From an uncultured Pelagibacteraceae bacterium (GTDB lineage: Bacteria > Pseudomonadota > Alphaproteobacteria > Pelagibacterales > Pelagibacteraceae): 64,000 nucleotides of DNA. Numbering within the stretch: position 1 is the first letter of the stretch; every line of letters starts with the position of its first letter. Shown here piece after piece: positions 52,537 through 61,876 of the stretch. The stretch spans positions 1 to 64,000 of the forward strand of contig CACIFV010000002.1 of the NCBI GenBank assembly GCA_902586025.1, read 5' to 3'. The notes under the pieces are model-generated. The model worked only from the letters and a program-made list of their open reading frames with translations. It did not search any database and had not been told where the DNA came from. The position numbers were made by a program, and so were the translations under genes.

Positions 52537-53896
52537 TTTTAATTTTATTCCTTATAAACCATAAACAAATTAAAGATGGGATAACCATTAAAGTGGTAAT
52601 TATAAAAAAAGTTCCCCAGTCTCCATTTAGCCAATCAACTAAAGCACCGGATGAAGAAGCAAGGGTCGTTCTTCCTGCAGTTCCAATTGAAGCTAGAAGT
52701 GCATACTGTGTAGCGGTATAAGTCCTATCCACTAAAAGAGAGATAAAGGCCACAAAAGCAACAGTTGCAAATGCTGCAGATATATCATCAGCGATAACCG
52801 CTAAAGCAAACAACCACTCAGATTTTCCTGACCACGCGAGAGCAGCAAATAATAAATTTGTTGCTGCCATAAATCCACCTGCAACAAACATTGTTTTTAT
52901 TGTGCCAGCTCTCATAGCAAATATTCCACCTAATAATGTAAATACAACTGTCGTTATCCAGCCTAAAGTTTTTGAGTATATGGCTATTTCACCTTTTGAA
53001 AATCCAATTTCTTTATAAAAAACTATGGACATTCTTCCAAGAAAGGCTTCTCCAATTTTAAAAAGAAAGACAAACCCTAGGATTCCAACTGCAATTGAGA
53101 AACCATTTTTTTTGAAGAAACTAATTATTGGACCTCCTATTGTACCAGTAATATAAGCAATAAATTTTGTTATTATATTATTTGATCCAAGTTTTGATTG
53201 TATTACTTCGTCTGTTTCTTTTTGTTTGTTTTGCCTATCTGTTGTTATAGGCTCATGTATGAACATTAAACCTATATTCATTAGGATTACCACAACACCA
53301 AGAACTAAAAAAGTAGTTTGCCAGTAATCTTCAATTCCAATGTTTTGAAAAAATTCAGCAGTAAACAATGCTATAACACCACCTAATTTATATCCGGTCC
53401 ACCATCCAACTACAGCCATAGCAGCACCTGCTGCCATAGATTTTTCTTCATCAGCATTGATTTGTTCAATTCTCAACGCATCAACCGTAATATCTTGTGT
53501 AGCTGAAGCAATCGCTATAACTAATCCAACACTAATTAGTAACGCCAAATTTTCTGTAGGGTTAATTAAACTCCAAACAATTAAACTAAATAAAATTATA
53601 ATTTGCATAAGGACAATCCAGCCTCGTCGATGCCCTAATCTTTTTGTTAAAAATGGAATTTGTATTCTATCAATTATTGGTGCCCACAAATAATTAAAGG
53701 CGTACACCCCAAATATTAAACCTGCCCATCCAATAGTTGATCTACTTAAACCTTCTTCTTTTAGCCAAAGGCTTAAACTGCTGGCAATTAAAACCCAAGG
53801 AAATCCACTAATTGCACCAAGAAGTAATATTCTTAGCATTCGAATATCCTTGTAAACTAAAATAGATTCTGACCAGGTTTGTTTTTTTTCAAACAT
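52523..53896 (-). CDS. ampG: AmpG-family muropeptide permease
   Basis: A 457-residue MFS protein with about 12 to 14 membrane segments. MLRILLLGAISGFPWVLIASSL-type opening (residues 16-37; LLLGAISGFPWVL), LSRSTIGWAGLIFGVYAFNYLWAP-type wording (FGVYAFNYLWAP), GHRRGWI and ATQDITVDALRIE are typical of AmpG, which imports anhydro-muropeptides for recycling. The frame is open 30 codons further up, but that part lies inside trkH; the start at 53896 (TAATG overlap with the trkH stop) gives the normal N terminus. Next to an NlpC/P60 hydrolase. Confidence 0.9.
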   Translation of the reverse strand: MFEKKQTWSESILVYKDIRMLRILLLGAISGFPWVLIASSLSLWLKEEGLSRSTIGWAGLIFGVYAFNYLWAPIIDRIQIPFLTKRLGHRRGWIVLMQIIILFSLIVWSLINPTENLALLISVGLVIAIASATQDITVDALRIEQINADEEKSMAAGAAMAVVGWWTGYKLGGVIALFTAEFFQNIGIEDYWQTTFLVLGVVVILMNIGLMFIHEPITTDRQNKQKETDEVIQSKLGSNNIITKFIAYITGTIGGPIISFFKKNGFSIAVGILGFVFLFKIGEAFLGRMSIVFYKEIGFSKGEIAIYSKTLGWITTVVFTLLGGIFAMRAGTIKTMFVAGGFMAATNLLFAALAWSGKSEWLFALAVIADDISAAFATVAFVAFISLLVDRTYTATQYALLASIGTAGRTTLASSSGALVDWLNGDWGTFFIITTLMVIPSLICLWFIRNKIKIGAK

Positions 53897-55344
53897 TAAT
53901 ATTTTCTCCAAAAAGATGGAATAAATAATACTAGAATTGCAAATAATTCCAACCTTCCAAGTATCATTGCAGCACTGAGAACCCATTTAGAAAAATCAGA
54001 CAGGCTTGAAAAACTTCCATTTGGACCAATAATATCACCTAAACCTGGACCAACATTTGAAATTGACGTGGCAGCTGCTGAAATTGCAGTAATAAAATTT
54101 AATCCATCAAGCGATAAAAGCGCAGTCACAACAAAAAATATTAATATATAAAGAAATATAAAAGAAATTATTGAGTCCATAAATTTTTCATCCACATTAT
54201 TATTTTGATATTTAATTTTGAAAATTCCTCGAGGGTAAATTATTTTTTTCAGCTGGTTTGATATGAATTGATACAAAATTTGAACTCTAAAAATCTTTAT
54301 TCCACAAGTTGTAGAGCCTGCACAGCCTCCAATGAACATTAAAATTATGAAATATACTAATGGAAATTGACCCCAATTACTAAAATTTTCTGTAGCATAT
54401 CCTGTTCCAGTTAAAATAGAAATTATATTAAAGCTAACAGATAAAAAACTTATCTCGGTTAAGCTTTTATTTATAACAGATAAATAAAAAAACATTAAAA
54501 GAATTGAGATAATAACCAAAATTATAAAAGTTTTTATTTGTGTATCTTTAAAAAATATTTTCTTATCTCCAGCCAAGTATTTGATGTAACTAATAAAAGG
54601 TATACTTCCAAGAATAATAAATAGTATTGCATTAATTTCTATTAACGAGCTGTTAAAATAACCTATAGATTCATTATAATTTGCAAAACCTCCAGTCGCT
54701 ATTGTTGTCATGGCATGCACGATGCTATCAAAAAAACTCATCCCAAATATAAAATAAAAAAAAGCACAGGTTAAAGTTAATAAGGAATATATAGACAATA
54801 ATCTCAAAGAAACTTCTTTAGTTTTAGGAAAAATTTTTTCAGAAGTATCATTAGATGAAATATTGAAAAGTTGCATACCCCCTATATTCATTAAAGGCAT
54901 TAAAGTGATTGCCATTACGATAATTCCAATACCACCAAACCACTGCAACATTCCTCTCCAAAGTAATATCGCTTTAGATGTTTCATTTAGATTCGTGATA
55001 ATTGTAGATCCTGTTGTTGTAATACCAGACATGCTCTCAAAAAACGCATCTGTAAAACTCAAATCCGTACTAGAAAAAATTAAAGGTAAAGAACCAAATA
55101 TAGCAATACTTAACCATGAAAGCGCTGTGAGCAAAAAAGCTTGAGGTAAACTTATCTTTTTATCGTGATCATAATTAGAAATGAAAAATAAAAATCCAAA
55201 AACAATAGTAACAATCATTGATCCGATAAATCCTGCATCAATTTGATCAAATATTAATTGAACCAAAATAGGTACAATCATTGAAAGACCTAAAATAATT
55301 TGCAAAACCCCTAATGTAAAAAAGACAGTTTTATAATTGGACAT
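53896..55344 (-). CDS. trkH: Trk potassium uptake membrane subunit
   Basis: A 482-residue TrkH/KtrB-type K+ channel subunit with four pseudo-repeats of helix-pore-helix. Selectivity-filter segments are visible: SGITTTGSTII, TTIATGGFANYN, ILTGTGYATEN and SISNVGPGLGD, each with the key Gly. The regulatory TrkA subunit is not in the window. It heads trkH-ampG-NlpC on the minus strand and is divergent from lysS across 86 bp. Confidence 0.95.
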   Translation of the reverse strand: MSNYKTVFFTLGVLQIILGLSMIVPILVQLIFDQIDAGFIGSMIVTIVFGFLFFISNYDHDKKISLPQAFLLTALSWLSIAIFGSLPLIFSSTDLSFTDAFFESMSGITTTGSTIITNLNETSKAILLWRGMLQWFGGIGIIVMAITLMPLMNIGGMQLFNISSNDTSEKIFPKTKEVSLRLLSIYSLLTLTCAFFYFIFGMSFFDSIVHAMTTIATGGFANYNESIGYFNSSLIEINAILFIILGSIPFISYIKYLAGDKKIFFKDTQIKTFIILVIISILLMFFYLSVINKSLTEISFLSVSFNIISILTGTGYATENFSNWGQFPLVYFIILMFIGGCAGSTTCGIKIFRVQILYQFISNQLKKIIYPRGIFKIKYQNNNVDEKFMDSIISFIFLYILIFFVVTALLSLDGLNFITAISAAATSISNVGPGLGDIIGPNGSFSSLSDFSKWVLSAAMILGRLELFAILVLFIPSFWRKY

Positions 55345-55430
55345 TTTGAATGGACATTATTTTATGGTAAATAAATTTCAACTCTATATGAATTATTAAA
55401 AAGGCTTATATTAAGGATATTTAAGTAGTT

Positions 55431-56999
55431 GTGATAGATAAAACAAATTTTGACAAAACAAACGCTTGGCCATTTGTTGAGGCTAAAAAGCTATTAAGAG
55501 AGAGAAAATCGAACATAGAAAAAAAAAATAAAATAGTTTTACAAACTGGTTATGGTCCTAGTGGTCTACCACATATAGGTACATTTGGAGAAGTTGCAAG
55601 GACGACAATGATTGTCAACGCTCTTGATCATTTAACAGATATTCCAAAGGAAATTATTACATTTTCTGATGATATGGATGGTCTTAGAAAAGTACCTGAA
55701 AATGTTCCAAATCAAGAAAATCTCAAAAATAATCTTCACAAACCTTTAACAGATGTCCCTGATCCATTTGAAAAGTTTAGTAGTTTTGGAGAACATAATA
55801 ATAATATGTTGAAACAATTTCTTGATAATTTTAAATTTAAATATTCATTTAAAAGTTCTACAGAACTCTACAAGTCTGGTTATTTTAATGACACCCTAAA
55901 ATTAGTTTTAGAAAATTATGAAAAAATTATGGAAATAATTCTTCCAACTTTAGGCAAAGAAAGACAGAAAACCTATTCCCCCTTTTTACCAATATGCCCA
56001 GAAACTGGAAAAGTTCTTGAAATACCTGTTTTAGAAATTGATTCTAAATCTTCTAAAATCATATTTGATAATAATGGATCAAAATTGGAAAAAAGTATTT
56101 TAGACGGGAACTGCAAATTGCAATGGAAAGTTGATTGGGCAATGAGATGGTACGCATTAGATGTTGATTTTGAAATGTATGGAAAGGATTTAATTGAGAG
56201 TGCAATTCTTTCAACTAAGATTATTAAAACATTAGGTAAATCTAACCCATCTGGTTTTGCTTATGAACTTTTTTTGGACGAAAAAGGTGAAAAAATATCT
56301 AAATCAAAAGGTAATGGGGTAACTATAGATGAATGGCTGAATTATGCATCTCCTCAAAGTCTATCTCTTTACATGTATCAAAATCCAAAAAGAGCAAAAA
56401 AATTGTACAGAGAAGTTGTTCCAAAAGCCGTTGATGAATATCTAGATTTTATAGAAAAAGGAAAAACTCAAAATGATTTACAGAAGTTAATGAATCCAGT
56501 TTGGCATGTACATAATGGATCAATGCCAGAGGAAAATACAATTATGACTTTTTCAATGCTTTTAAATTTAGTCGAAACAAGTAATGCGGACAGCAAACAA
56601 TTACTTTGGAAATTTGTAAAAAAATACAAGTCAGAAATTAATGAAAATGATCATCCAATTTTTGATAATTTAATTGAATATGCAATAAAATATTTCAATG
56701 ATGTTATAAAAACAAAAAAAATTTACAAAACTCCAAATGAAAAAGAGAAAGTTGCACTGAAAGCATTAATTAAGTCTTTAGATAATTGTAATGATAAAAT
56801 GGCTCCTGAAGATATTCAGACAAATATTTTTACCGTAGGAAAAGAAAATGGTTATAAAGAAAATTTAAGAGAATGGTTTAAGCTTATCTATGAGGTTGTA
56901 TTTGGTGACGAAAATGGACCCAGAATGGGCTTCTTCATTAGTTTTTTTGGAGTAAATGAAACTAAAGAATTGATAAGAAAAAAGGTTGAAAATGTTTAA
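55431..56999 (+). CDS. lysS: Class I lysyl-tRNA synthetase
   Basis: A 522-residue class I LysRS (archaeal type, also written LysK), unrelated in fold to the class II LysRS of E. coli. GYGPSGLPHIGTFGEVAR contains the HIGH-type site (48-51) and GEKISKSKGNG the KMSKS loop (288-292). This type is typical of archaea, spirochaetes and alphaproteobacteria. The start is GTG at 55431, with AAGGAT about 12 nt upstream as a possible ribosome-binding site. Its end overlaps pyrD by 8 bp. Confidence 0.95.
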   Translation: MIDKTNFDKTNAWPFVEAKKLLRERKSNIEKKNKIVLQTGYGPSGLPHIGTFGEVARTTMIVNALDHLTDIPKEIITFSDDMDGLRKVPENVPNQENLKNNLHKPLTDVPDPFEKFSSFGEHNNNMLKQFLDNFKFKYSFKSSTELYKSGYFNDTLKLVLENYEKIMEIILPTLGKERQKTYSPFLPICPETGKVLEIPVLEIDSKSSKIIFDNNGSKLEKSILDGNCKLQWKVDWAMRWYALDVDFEMYGKDLIESAILSTKIIKTLGKSNPSGFAYELFLDEKGEKISKSKGNGVTIDEWLNYASPQSLSLYMYQNPKRAKKLYREVVPKAVDEYLDFIEKGKTQNDLQKLMNPVWHVHNGSMPEENTIMTFSMLLNLVETSNADSKQLLWKFVKKYKSEINENDHPIFDNLIEYAIKYFNDVIKTKKIYKTPNEKEKVALKALIKSLDNCNDKMAPEDIQTNIFTVGKENGYKENLREWFKLIYEVVFGDENGPRMGFFISFFGVNETKELIRKKVENV

Positions 57000-58032
57000 T
57001 CTTATAAGACCTTTTATATTTAAATTTAGCCCTGAAGTTGCACACTCACTAGCAATAAAGGCTTTAAAGTTAAATCAGATACCAGCTATAGATAAAATAA
57101 CCAGATTTACTATCCAAACTAAATTTTTAAACAAAACCTTAAATTCTCCTCTAGGTGTAGCTGCTGGATTTGATAAAAATGCAGAAGTTTATAATCCTTT
57201 ATACAAACTAGGATTTGGTTTTGTTGAGGTAGGTACAATTACTCCCAAACCACAAATAGGAAATCCAAAGCCAAGAGTGTTCAGATTGGAAGAAGATGAG
57301 GCTTTAATTAATAGACTTGGATTTAACAATATCGGATCAGAAGAAAGTAAAAAAAATATTGAAAATAATTCTCCTAATGGATTACTTGGTATTAATATAG
57401 GACCTAATAAAGATACCGAGAACAGAGTTGAAGATTATTTAATTTGTTTCAGAAAATTTCACAATTTAGCTGACTATATTACAATTAATATCTCTTCTCC
57501 TAACACAGAAAATTTAAGAAACTTTCACAAAAATGAAGAGTTAGATAATCTTTTAAAATGCATAAATGAAGAAAAGAAAAATTTAAATTCAAATGTACCA
57601 ATAGCAGTCAAAGTTTCTCCTGATATCGATGAAAAAAGTATTGATGAAGTCTCAGAACTTTTTTTAAAATATAATGTTCAAATAGTTATAGTTTCAAATA
57701 CGACAGATAGAAATAGAGAAAATATATCTAATATAAATAAATTAGAGAAAGGCGGTTTGTCTGGAAAACCACTTGAAAACATCTCTAATGAATTAATTAA
57801 TAAATTTTTTAAATTAGTTGGAAAAAAGATCTTAATAATTGGAGTTGGAGGCGTTGACTCTGCCGAAGGTGTTTTTAATAAAATTGTAAGCGGTGCAACT
57901 CTTGTGCAATTGTATACAGGCATGGTTTATAAAGGACCAACTATTGCTTCAAAGATCAATAAAGATCTCGACGAAATTGTAAAAAGAGAAGGTTTTAAAA
58001 ATATTTCCGAAGCTATTGGAACAAAAAATTAA
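56992..58032 (+). CDS. pyrD: Dihydroorotate dehydrogenase (quinone), class 2
   Basis: A 346-residue FMN enzyme of pyrimidine synthesis that passes electrons to ubiquinone at the inner membrane. The N-terminal RPFIFKFSPEVAHSLAIK helix pair binds the quinone; LGVAAGFDKNAEVY, GTITPKPQIGNPKPRVFRL-type wording (GTITPKPQ, PRVFRLEED), NISSPNTENLR with the catalytic Ser, and VSNTTDRNR are diagnostic. An in-frame TTG two codons earlier is less likely than the ATG at 56992. Confidence 0.96.
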   Translation: MFNLIRPFIFKFSPEVAHSLAIKALKLNQIPAIDKITRFTIQTKFLNKTLNSPLGVAAGFDKNAEVYNPLYKLGFGFVEVGTITPKPQIGNPKPRVFRLEEDEALINRLGFNNIGSEESKKNIENNSPNGLLGINIGPNKDTENRVEDYLICFRKFHNLADYITINISSPNTENLRNFHKNEELDNLLKCINEEKKNLNSNVPIAVKVSPDIDEKSIDEVSELFLKYNVQIVIVSNTTDRNRENISNINKLEKGGLSGKPLENISNELINKFFKLVGKKILIIGVGGVDSAEGVFNKIVSGATLVQLYTGMVYKGPTIASKINKDLDEIVKREGFKNISEAIGTKN

Positions 58033-58034
58033 TC

Positions 58035-58063
58035 TTGACTGGTATTCTTTAAGACCATATACA
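58035..58063 (+). promoter_or_regulatory. Candidate rpmB promoter with very short leader
   Basis: TTGACT (58035-58040) and TATACA (58058-58063) are 17 bp apart in the 43-bp gap after pyrD. The -10 ends only 12 bp before the rpmB ATG at 58076, so the transcript would have a leader of only a few bases. This is a good match in a gap of the right kind, though unproven. Confidence 0.5.
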
Positions 58064-58075
58064 TCTTGAAAATTT

Positions 58076-58357
58076 ATGTCTAAAAAATGCGAACTTACTG
58101 GTAAAATCCCTTTAAAAGGTCATAATGTTAGTCACGCTAACAATAAGACTAAGAGAAGATTTCTTCCAAATTTAAAGAAAGTAAAATTTAAAAGTGAACT
58201 TTTAAAAAAATCTCTAAAATTAACAGTTTCAAATGCAGGTGTTAGATCTGTAGATAAAAAAGGTAGTTTTGATAATTTCTTAAAATCTGCAAAATCAAGA
58301 GATTTATCGTTGAGATTAAAAAAGCTTAAAAAATCAATAATTGCAAAAACAGCATAA
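58076..58357 (+). CDS. rpmB: 50S ribosomal protein L28
   Basis: A 93-residue L28. [20 protein letters not shown] and [12 protein letters not shown] are the family N-terminal signature, and [16 protein letters not shown] the C-terminal one. The zinc-binding Cys pairs of some L28 proteins are absent. It may have its own promoter with a near-absent leader (58035-58063). The last base of its stop is the first base of the next gene. Confidence 0.97.
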   Translation: MSKKCELTGKIPLKGHNVSHANNKTKRRFLPNLKKVKFKSELLKKSLKLTVSNAGVRSVDKKGSFDNFLKSAKSRDLSLRLKKLKKSIIAKTA

Positions 58358-58905
58358 TGAATAAAGTTTTCCTCACTCTCTCATTTTTAATGGGATTGGT
58401 TGTGCTAGCATCTAATTATTTAGTTCAATTTCCTATAAAATATTACGGTTTAGAGGAAATTTTAACCTATGGCGCATTTAGTTATCCAATTGCATTCTTA
58501 ATTACAGATTTAGCCAACAGATCCTTTGGAAAATTAGTAGCAAGAAAAATTGTTTATATAGGCTTCACAATTGGAATTTTGTTTACTTTAATATTTTCTA
58601 CTAATTTTACTGATCTTATTTCTATAAGAATAGCAATTGGTTCAGGAACAGCTTTTATAATTGCTCAACTTTTAGATGTTCAGATATTTGATCAATTAAG
58701 ACAAAAGAAGTGGTTTATAGCACCTTTAACATCTTCTTTGATAGGTTCAACAATTGATACTTTTTTATTTTTCTCAATATCATTTTATGGAACAGGAATT
58801 CCATGGGTAACTTTATCGTTAGGAGATCTTGCGGTAAAAATATTTGTTGCTCTTGTAATGTTGATACCTTTTAGATTATTACTTGGCACACTAAAAGCAG
58901 CATAA
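58357..58905 (+). CDS. yhhQ: Queuosine-precursor transporter (VUT/YhhQ family)
   Basis: A 182-residue membrane protein with about six helices. The YGLEEILTYGAFSYPIAFLITDLANR-type opening (seen as YGLEEILTYGAF and PIAFLITDLANRSFGK), GSGTAFIIAQLLDVQIFDQLR-type wording (FIIAQLLDVQIFDQLR) and SSLIGSTIDTFLFF are typical of YhhQ, which imports 7-deazapurine precursors of queuosine. Import fits a reduced genome that salvages such bases. It ends immediately beside the convergent aguA with no spacer. Confidence 0.85.
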   Translation: MNKVFLTLSFLMGLVVLASNYLVQFPIKYYGLEEILTYGAFSYPIAFLITDLANRSFGKLVARKIVYIGFTIGILFTLIFSTNFTDLISIRIAIGSGTAFIIAQLLDVQIFDQLRQKKWFIAPLTSSLIGSTIDTFLFFSISFYGTGIPWVTLSLGDLAVKIFVALVMLIPFRLLLGTLKAA

Positions 58906-59958
58906 CTAAATTTTAGGTTCTTGTTGGGTCATGCAATGTATTGCACCAAATCCCCATATCAACTTGCTACAGTCAACTGTTTCGATTTTTCTATTTCTAA
59001 AGTAATTTTTGAAAATTTTAATTGCAATATTGTCTTCTTTTACTCTGAATATTGGAAGAATTATTTTTTTATTACAAATATAAAAATTCATATAACTTGC
59101 AGGAACTCTTGTATTCTCAATATAAATTGGTGAAGGCATAGGAACTTTTATAATTTTGAATTTCTTTCCTTTCTCACATTTACTTTGTTTCAATATATTT
59201 AAATTCTTATTTAGGTTTTTGTAATTTATATCTTTTTTATTATTTTCAAATGCAGTCATAATCGTATTTCTTGAGACAAATCTTGTTATGTCATCAACAT
59301 GTCCATGTGTATCATCACCTGCAATTCCTTTTTTAAGCCATATAAAGTTTTTTATATTTAAGTATTTATTAAACATTTTTTCATAGTCTTTTTTTTTAAA
59401 ATTTTTATTTCTTTCTTGAATTTTGCTTAACAAACATTCCTCAGTTAATAGAATTGAACCTGAGCCATTTACATCAAACGCCCCTCCTTCCATGATTATT
59501 TTTCTAATTCTGCCTTTTTTTTTGATTATTGGATCAATGATTTTAAAGTTAGCAATTTTACTAATACTATTATTGATTTTATTGTCATTTTTATAATTAT
59601 TATACTTTGACCATCCGTTAAAACCAAAATTTAGTAATATTTTTTTCTTTTCAACCTTATTTGTAATAAATATAGGTCCAGAATCTCTTAACCATATTCT
59701 ATCAGTTTTAATATCGTAGAATTTGATATTTTTAATTTTATTAAGTTTTATTAATTTTCTTATATTTTTTATATTTTTGCTAACGATTAAGTTAATTTTC
59801 TGATTTTTTGAAATTTTTTTTATAATCTTTAAAATTACTTCAGGAATAAATTGATATAATCCAGGCCAATCATTTTTATTGTAAGGCCAAGCAATCCAAA
59901 CTGAATTTTGAGGCTCCCATTCAGCCGGCATTCTAAATCCATTAAAGTTTTCATTCAT
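58906..59958 (-). CDS. aguA: Agmatine deiminase
   Basis: A 350-residue guanidino-group hydrolase fold enzyme that converts agmatine to N-carbamoylputrescine. RMPAEWEPQNSVWIAWP at the N terminus, IWLRDSGPIF, IMEGGAFDVNGSG, DDTHGHVDDITRFV with the catalytic His, and Cys342 in GFGAIHCMTQQEP are all family signatures. The chain is Lys/Asn-rich and slightly short. Last gene of the polyamine operon, overlapping aguB by 8 bp. Confidence 0.95.
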   Translation of the reverse strand: MNENFNGFRMPAEWEPQNSVWIAWPYNKNDWPGLYQFIPEVILKIIKKISKNQKINLIVSKNIKNIRKLIKLNKIKNIKFYDIKTDRIWLRDSGPIFITNKVEKKKILLNFGFNGWSKYNNYKNDNKINNSISKIANFKIIDPIIKKKGRIRKIIMEGGAFDVNGSGSILLTEECLLSKIQERNKNFKKKDYEKMFNKYLNIKNFIWLKKGIAGDDTHGHVDDITRFVSRNTIMTAFENNKKDINYKNLNKNLNILKQSKCEKGKKFKIIKVPMPSPIYIENTRVPASYMNFYICNKKIILPIFRVKEDNIAIKIFKNYFRNRKIETVDCSKLIWGFGAIHCMTQQEPKI

Positions 59959-60835
59959 CTGCAGGATTTTTTAGTATGCCTTTATAAAAATCAATTCTTC
60001 TATCCCTTAAAAAGGGCCAATGCTCTCTGGCTGAATCAATTTTTTTATAGTTTATTTCACGAATTAAAATTTCTTCTTTTTTATTCCCAAGTTTTCCAAT
60101 TATTTGCCCACTAGGATCTATGATCATTGAGTTTCCCCAGAATTCTATTTTCTTCTTACCTTTTTTTTCTGTTCCAACTCTATTTATAGCAACCACATAA
60201 GTACCATTTGCGATTGCATGAGATTTTTGCATTGTTATCCAAGAGTCTAGTTGAGATTTTCCAAATTTCTTTTTCTCTTTAGGATGCCATCCAATAGCAG
60301 TAGGGTAAAAGATTATTTGTGCACCTTTAAGTGCAGTCAATCTTGCAGCTTCTGGGAACCATTGATCCCAACAAATTAAAGGTCCAATTTTACCAAATTT
60401 TGTTTTAACAGATTTAAAACCTAAATCTCCAGGAGTAAAATAAAATTTTTCATAATAACCAGGATCATCTGGTATATGCATTTTTCTATATTTCGATAAA
60501 ATTTTACCTTTCTCGCTAATAACGATACTAGTATTATGATAGAAGCCATGTGTTTTTTTTTCAAATAATGAAATCAATAATACTACTTGTAGATCTTTGG
60601 CTAATTCACAAAATATTTTAGTAGTTCTGCCAGGTATTTTTTCTGCTAGCTTAAAGTTGGAATGACTTTCTGTTTGACAAAAATAATTTGATAAAAATAG
60701 TTCTGGCACACAAATTATTTTCGCTTTTTTTGATGCTGCTTTTTTTATATTTTTAATAGCTGAATTTATATTTTTTTGAATATTATCTGAAATTTTACTT
60801 TGAATAATTCCAATTTTTACTTTTTTGATCATCAA
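59951..60835 (-). CDS. aguB: N-carbamoylputrescine amidase
   Basis: A 294-residue nitrilase-superfamily amidase that releases putrescine, CO2 and ammonia from N-carbamoylputrescine. The catalytic triad is Glu45 in VPELFLSNYF, Lys118 in KYRKMHIPDDPGYYEKFYF-type wording (KYRKMHIPDDPG) and Cys155 in LICWDQWFPEAAR. It starts at ATG-ATG; either Met may be used. It is adjacent (0 bp) to the deoxyhypusine-synthase-like gene and overlaps aguA. Confidence 0.95.
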   Translation of the reverse strand: MMIKKVKIGIIQSKISDNIQKNINSAIKNIKKAASKKAKIICVPELFLSNYFCQTESHSNFKLAEKIPGRTTKIFCELAKDLQVVLLISLFEKKTHGFYHNTSIVISEKGKILSKYRKMHIPDDPGYYEKFYFTPGDLGFKSVKTKFGKIGPLICWDQWFPEAARLTALKGAQIIFYPTAIGWHPKEKKKFGKSQLDSWITMQKSHAIANGTYVVAINRVGTEKKGKKKIEFWGNSMIIDPSGQIIGKLGNKKEEILIREINYKKIDSAREHWPFLRDRRIDFYKGILKNPADE

Positions 60836-61876
60836 TCAAAATATTTTGGAAAAGTTTTTTCTGTCTCTATTTTTCCACTCTCCAGTATGATAGGCGTCAC
60901 TTGCTATTAATGGTAAAACACTGGTAGCTTCAGCAAATACCATTTGTTCTTTGGTAGTGTCAACCTTACCCCATGAACTTGCTTCTTTTAATGTTGAACT
61001 ACTGCAAGCTCCATCTCTTGAGTCAGCAACAGTAATTTGTATTGCATATTTGTGCATATCGACATTTTTTCCCAAAAGTTCAGCACAAATTACCGTGTCT
61101 TGTATAAAGTTTTTAGGAACTCCACCACCAATCATAAATAATCCCGATCCTTTAGATTTAATTTTAATCTCTGTTAATTCTCTAAATTCTCTAATTGAGT
61201 CTATTGTAATATGATTTTTTGGATTTCTCTCTTGATGCATGACCAATCCAAAACCTGCACTTGAGTCTGTAAATGCAGGACAGAATATAGGTACATCGTT
61301 ATCAAAAGCTGTTTCAATTAAAGAACCTTTCTTTTTAGAATTAGTTTTTAGATATTTACCAATCTCTTTAATAAATTCTCTAGATGTATAAGTCTTTGGC
61401 TCAAGTTTGTCTGCTATTTCTCCTATTGTTTTATCACAAACTTGGAGCTCCTCTTCATCTATATAAGTATCATAAATTCTATCTATATAATTGTCTCTAA
61501 GTTCATTATCATTTTGATATTGTGATCCTTGGTAATGTTTAAATCCAAGCGCTTCAAAAAAATCCATATCTATTATAGATGCTCCAGTTGCTACAATTGC
61601 ATCTACCATGTTGTATTTAACCATGTCTCTATAAATATGCATACATCCAGCTGCAGAAGTAGACCCAGCAAGAGTTAAGAATATTGTGCAATCTTTATCT
61701 TTAAGCATTTCATTATATATCTTGGATGCATTAGCAGTTTCTCTTGAAACAAAAGACATTTTTTCCATAGAAGATATAATTTTTCTAGAGTCAAAAGATG
61801 TAATATCAATATGTTCAACCTCTTTACTTAAAAAGTCTTTTTTTCTGTTATGATTAAGATTTTTTGTATCTGACAT
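60836..61876 (-). CDS. Deoxyhypusine synthase-like aminobutyl transferase (possible homospermidine synthase)
   Basis: A 346-residue member of the deoxyhypusine synthase (DHS) family. In eukaryotes and archaea DHS moves an aminobutyl group from spermidine to a lysine of eIF5A, which bacteria lack. Lys255 in GGGVPKNFIQ aligns with the lysine that forms the enzyme imine in DHS (GGGVVKHH in human), and SSWGKVDTTKEQMVFAEATSV-type wording (EASSWGKVD, FAEATSVLPL) is the following DHS block; the HH after the lysine is NF here. Bacterial homologues in polyamine clusters are thought to make homospermidine, so that is the best guess. It overlaps the decarboxylase gene by one base. Confidence 0.82.
   Translation of the reverse strand: MSDTKNLNHNRKKDFLSKEVEHIDITSFDSRKIISSMEKMSFVSRETANASKIYNEMLKDKDCTIFLTLAGSTSAAGCMHIYRDMVKYNMVDAIVATGASIIDMDFFEALGFKHYQGSQYQNDNELRDNYIDRIYDTYIDEEELQVCDKTIGEIADKLEPKTYTSREFIKEIGKYLKTNSKKKGSLIETAFDNDVPIFCPAFTDSSAGFGLVMHQERNPKNHITIDSIREFRELTEIKIKSKGSGLFMIGGGVPKNFIQDTVICAELLGKNVDMHKYAIQITVADSRDGACSSSTLKEASSWGKVDTTKEQMVFAEATSVLPLIASDAYHTGEWKNRDRKNFSKIF

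Noticed and set aside
53897..53986. 30-residue N-terminal extension of the AmpG-like permease
   Set aside because: It overlaps the trkH 3' end and is not hydrophobic or family-like; the TAATG junction at 53896 gives a normal start.
56986..56991. TTG start of pyrD
   Set aside because: The ATG two codons later fits the family N terminus and gives an 8-bp overlap with lysS.
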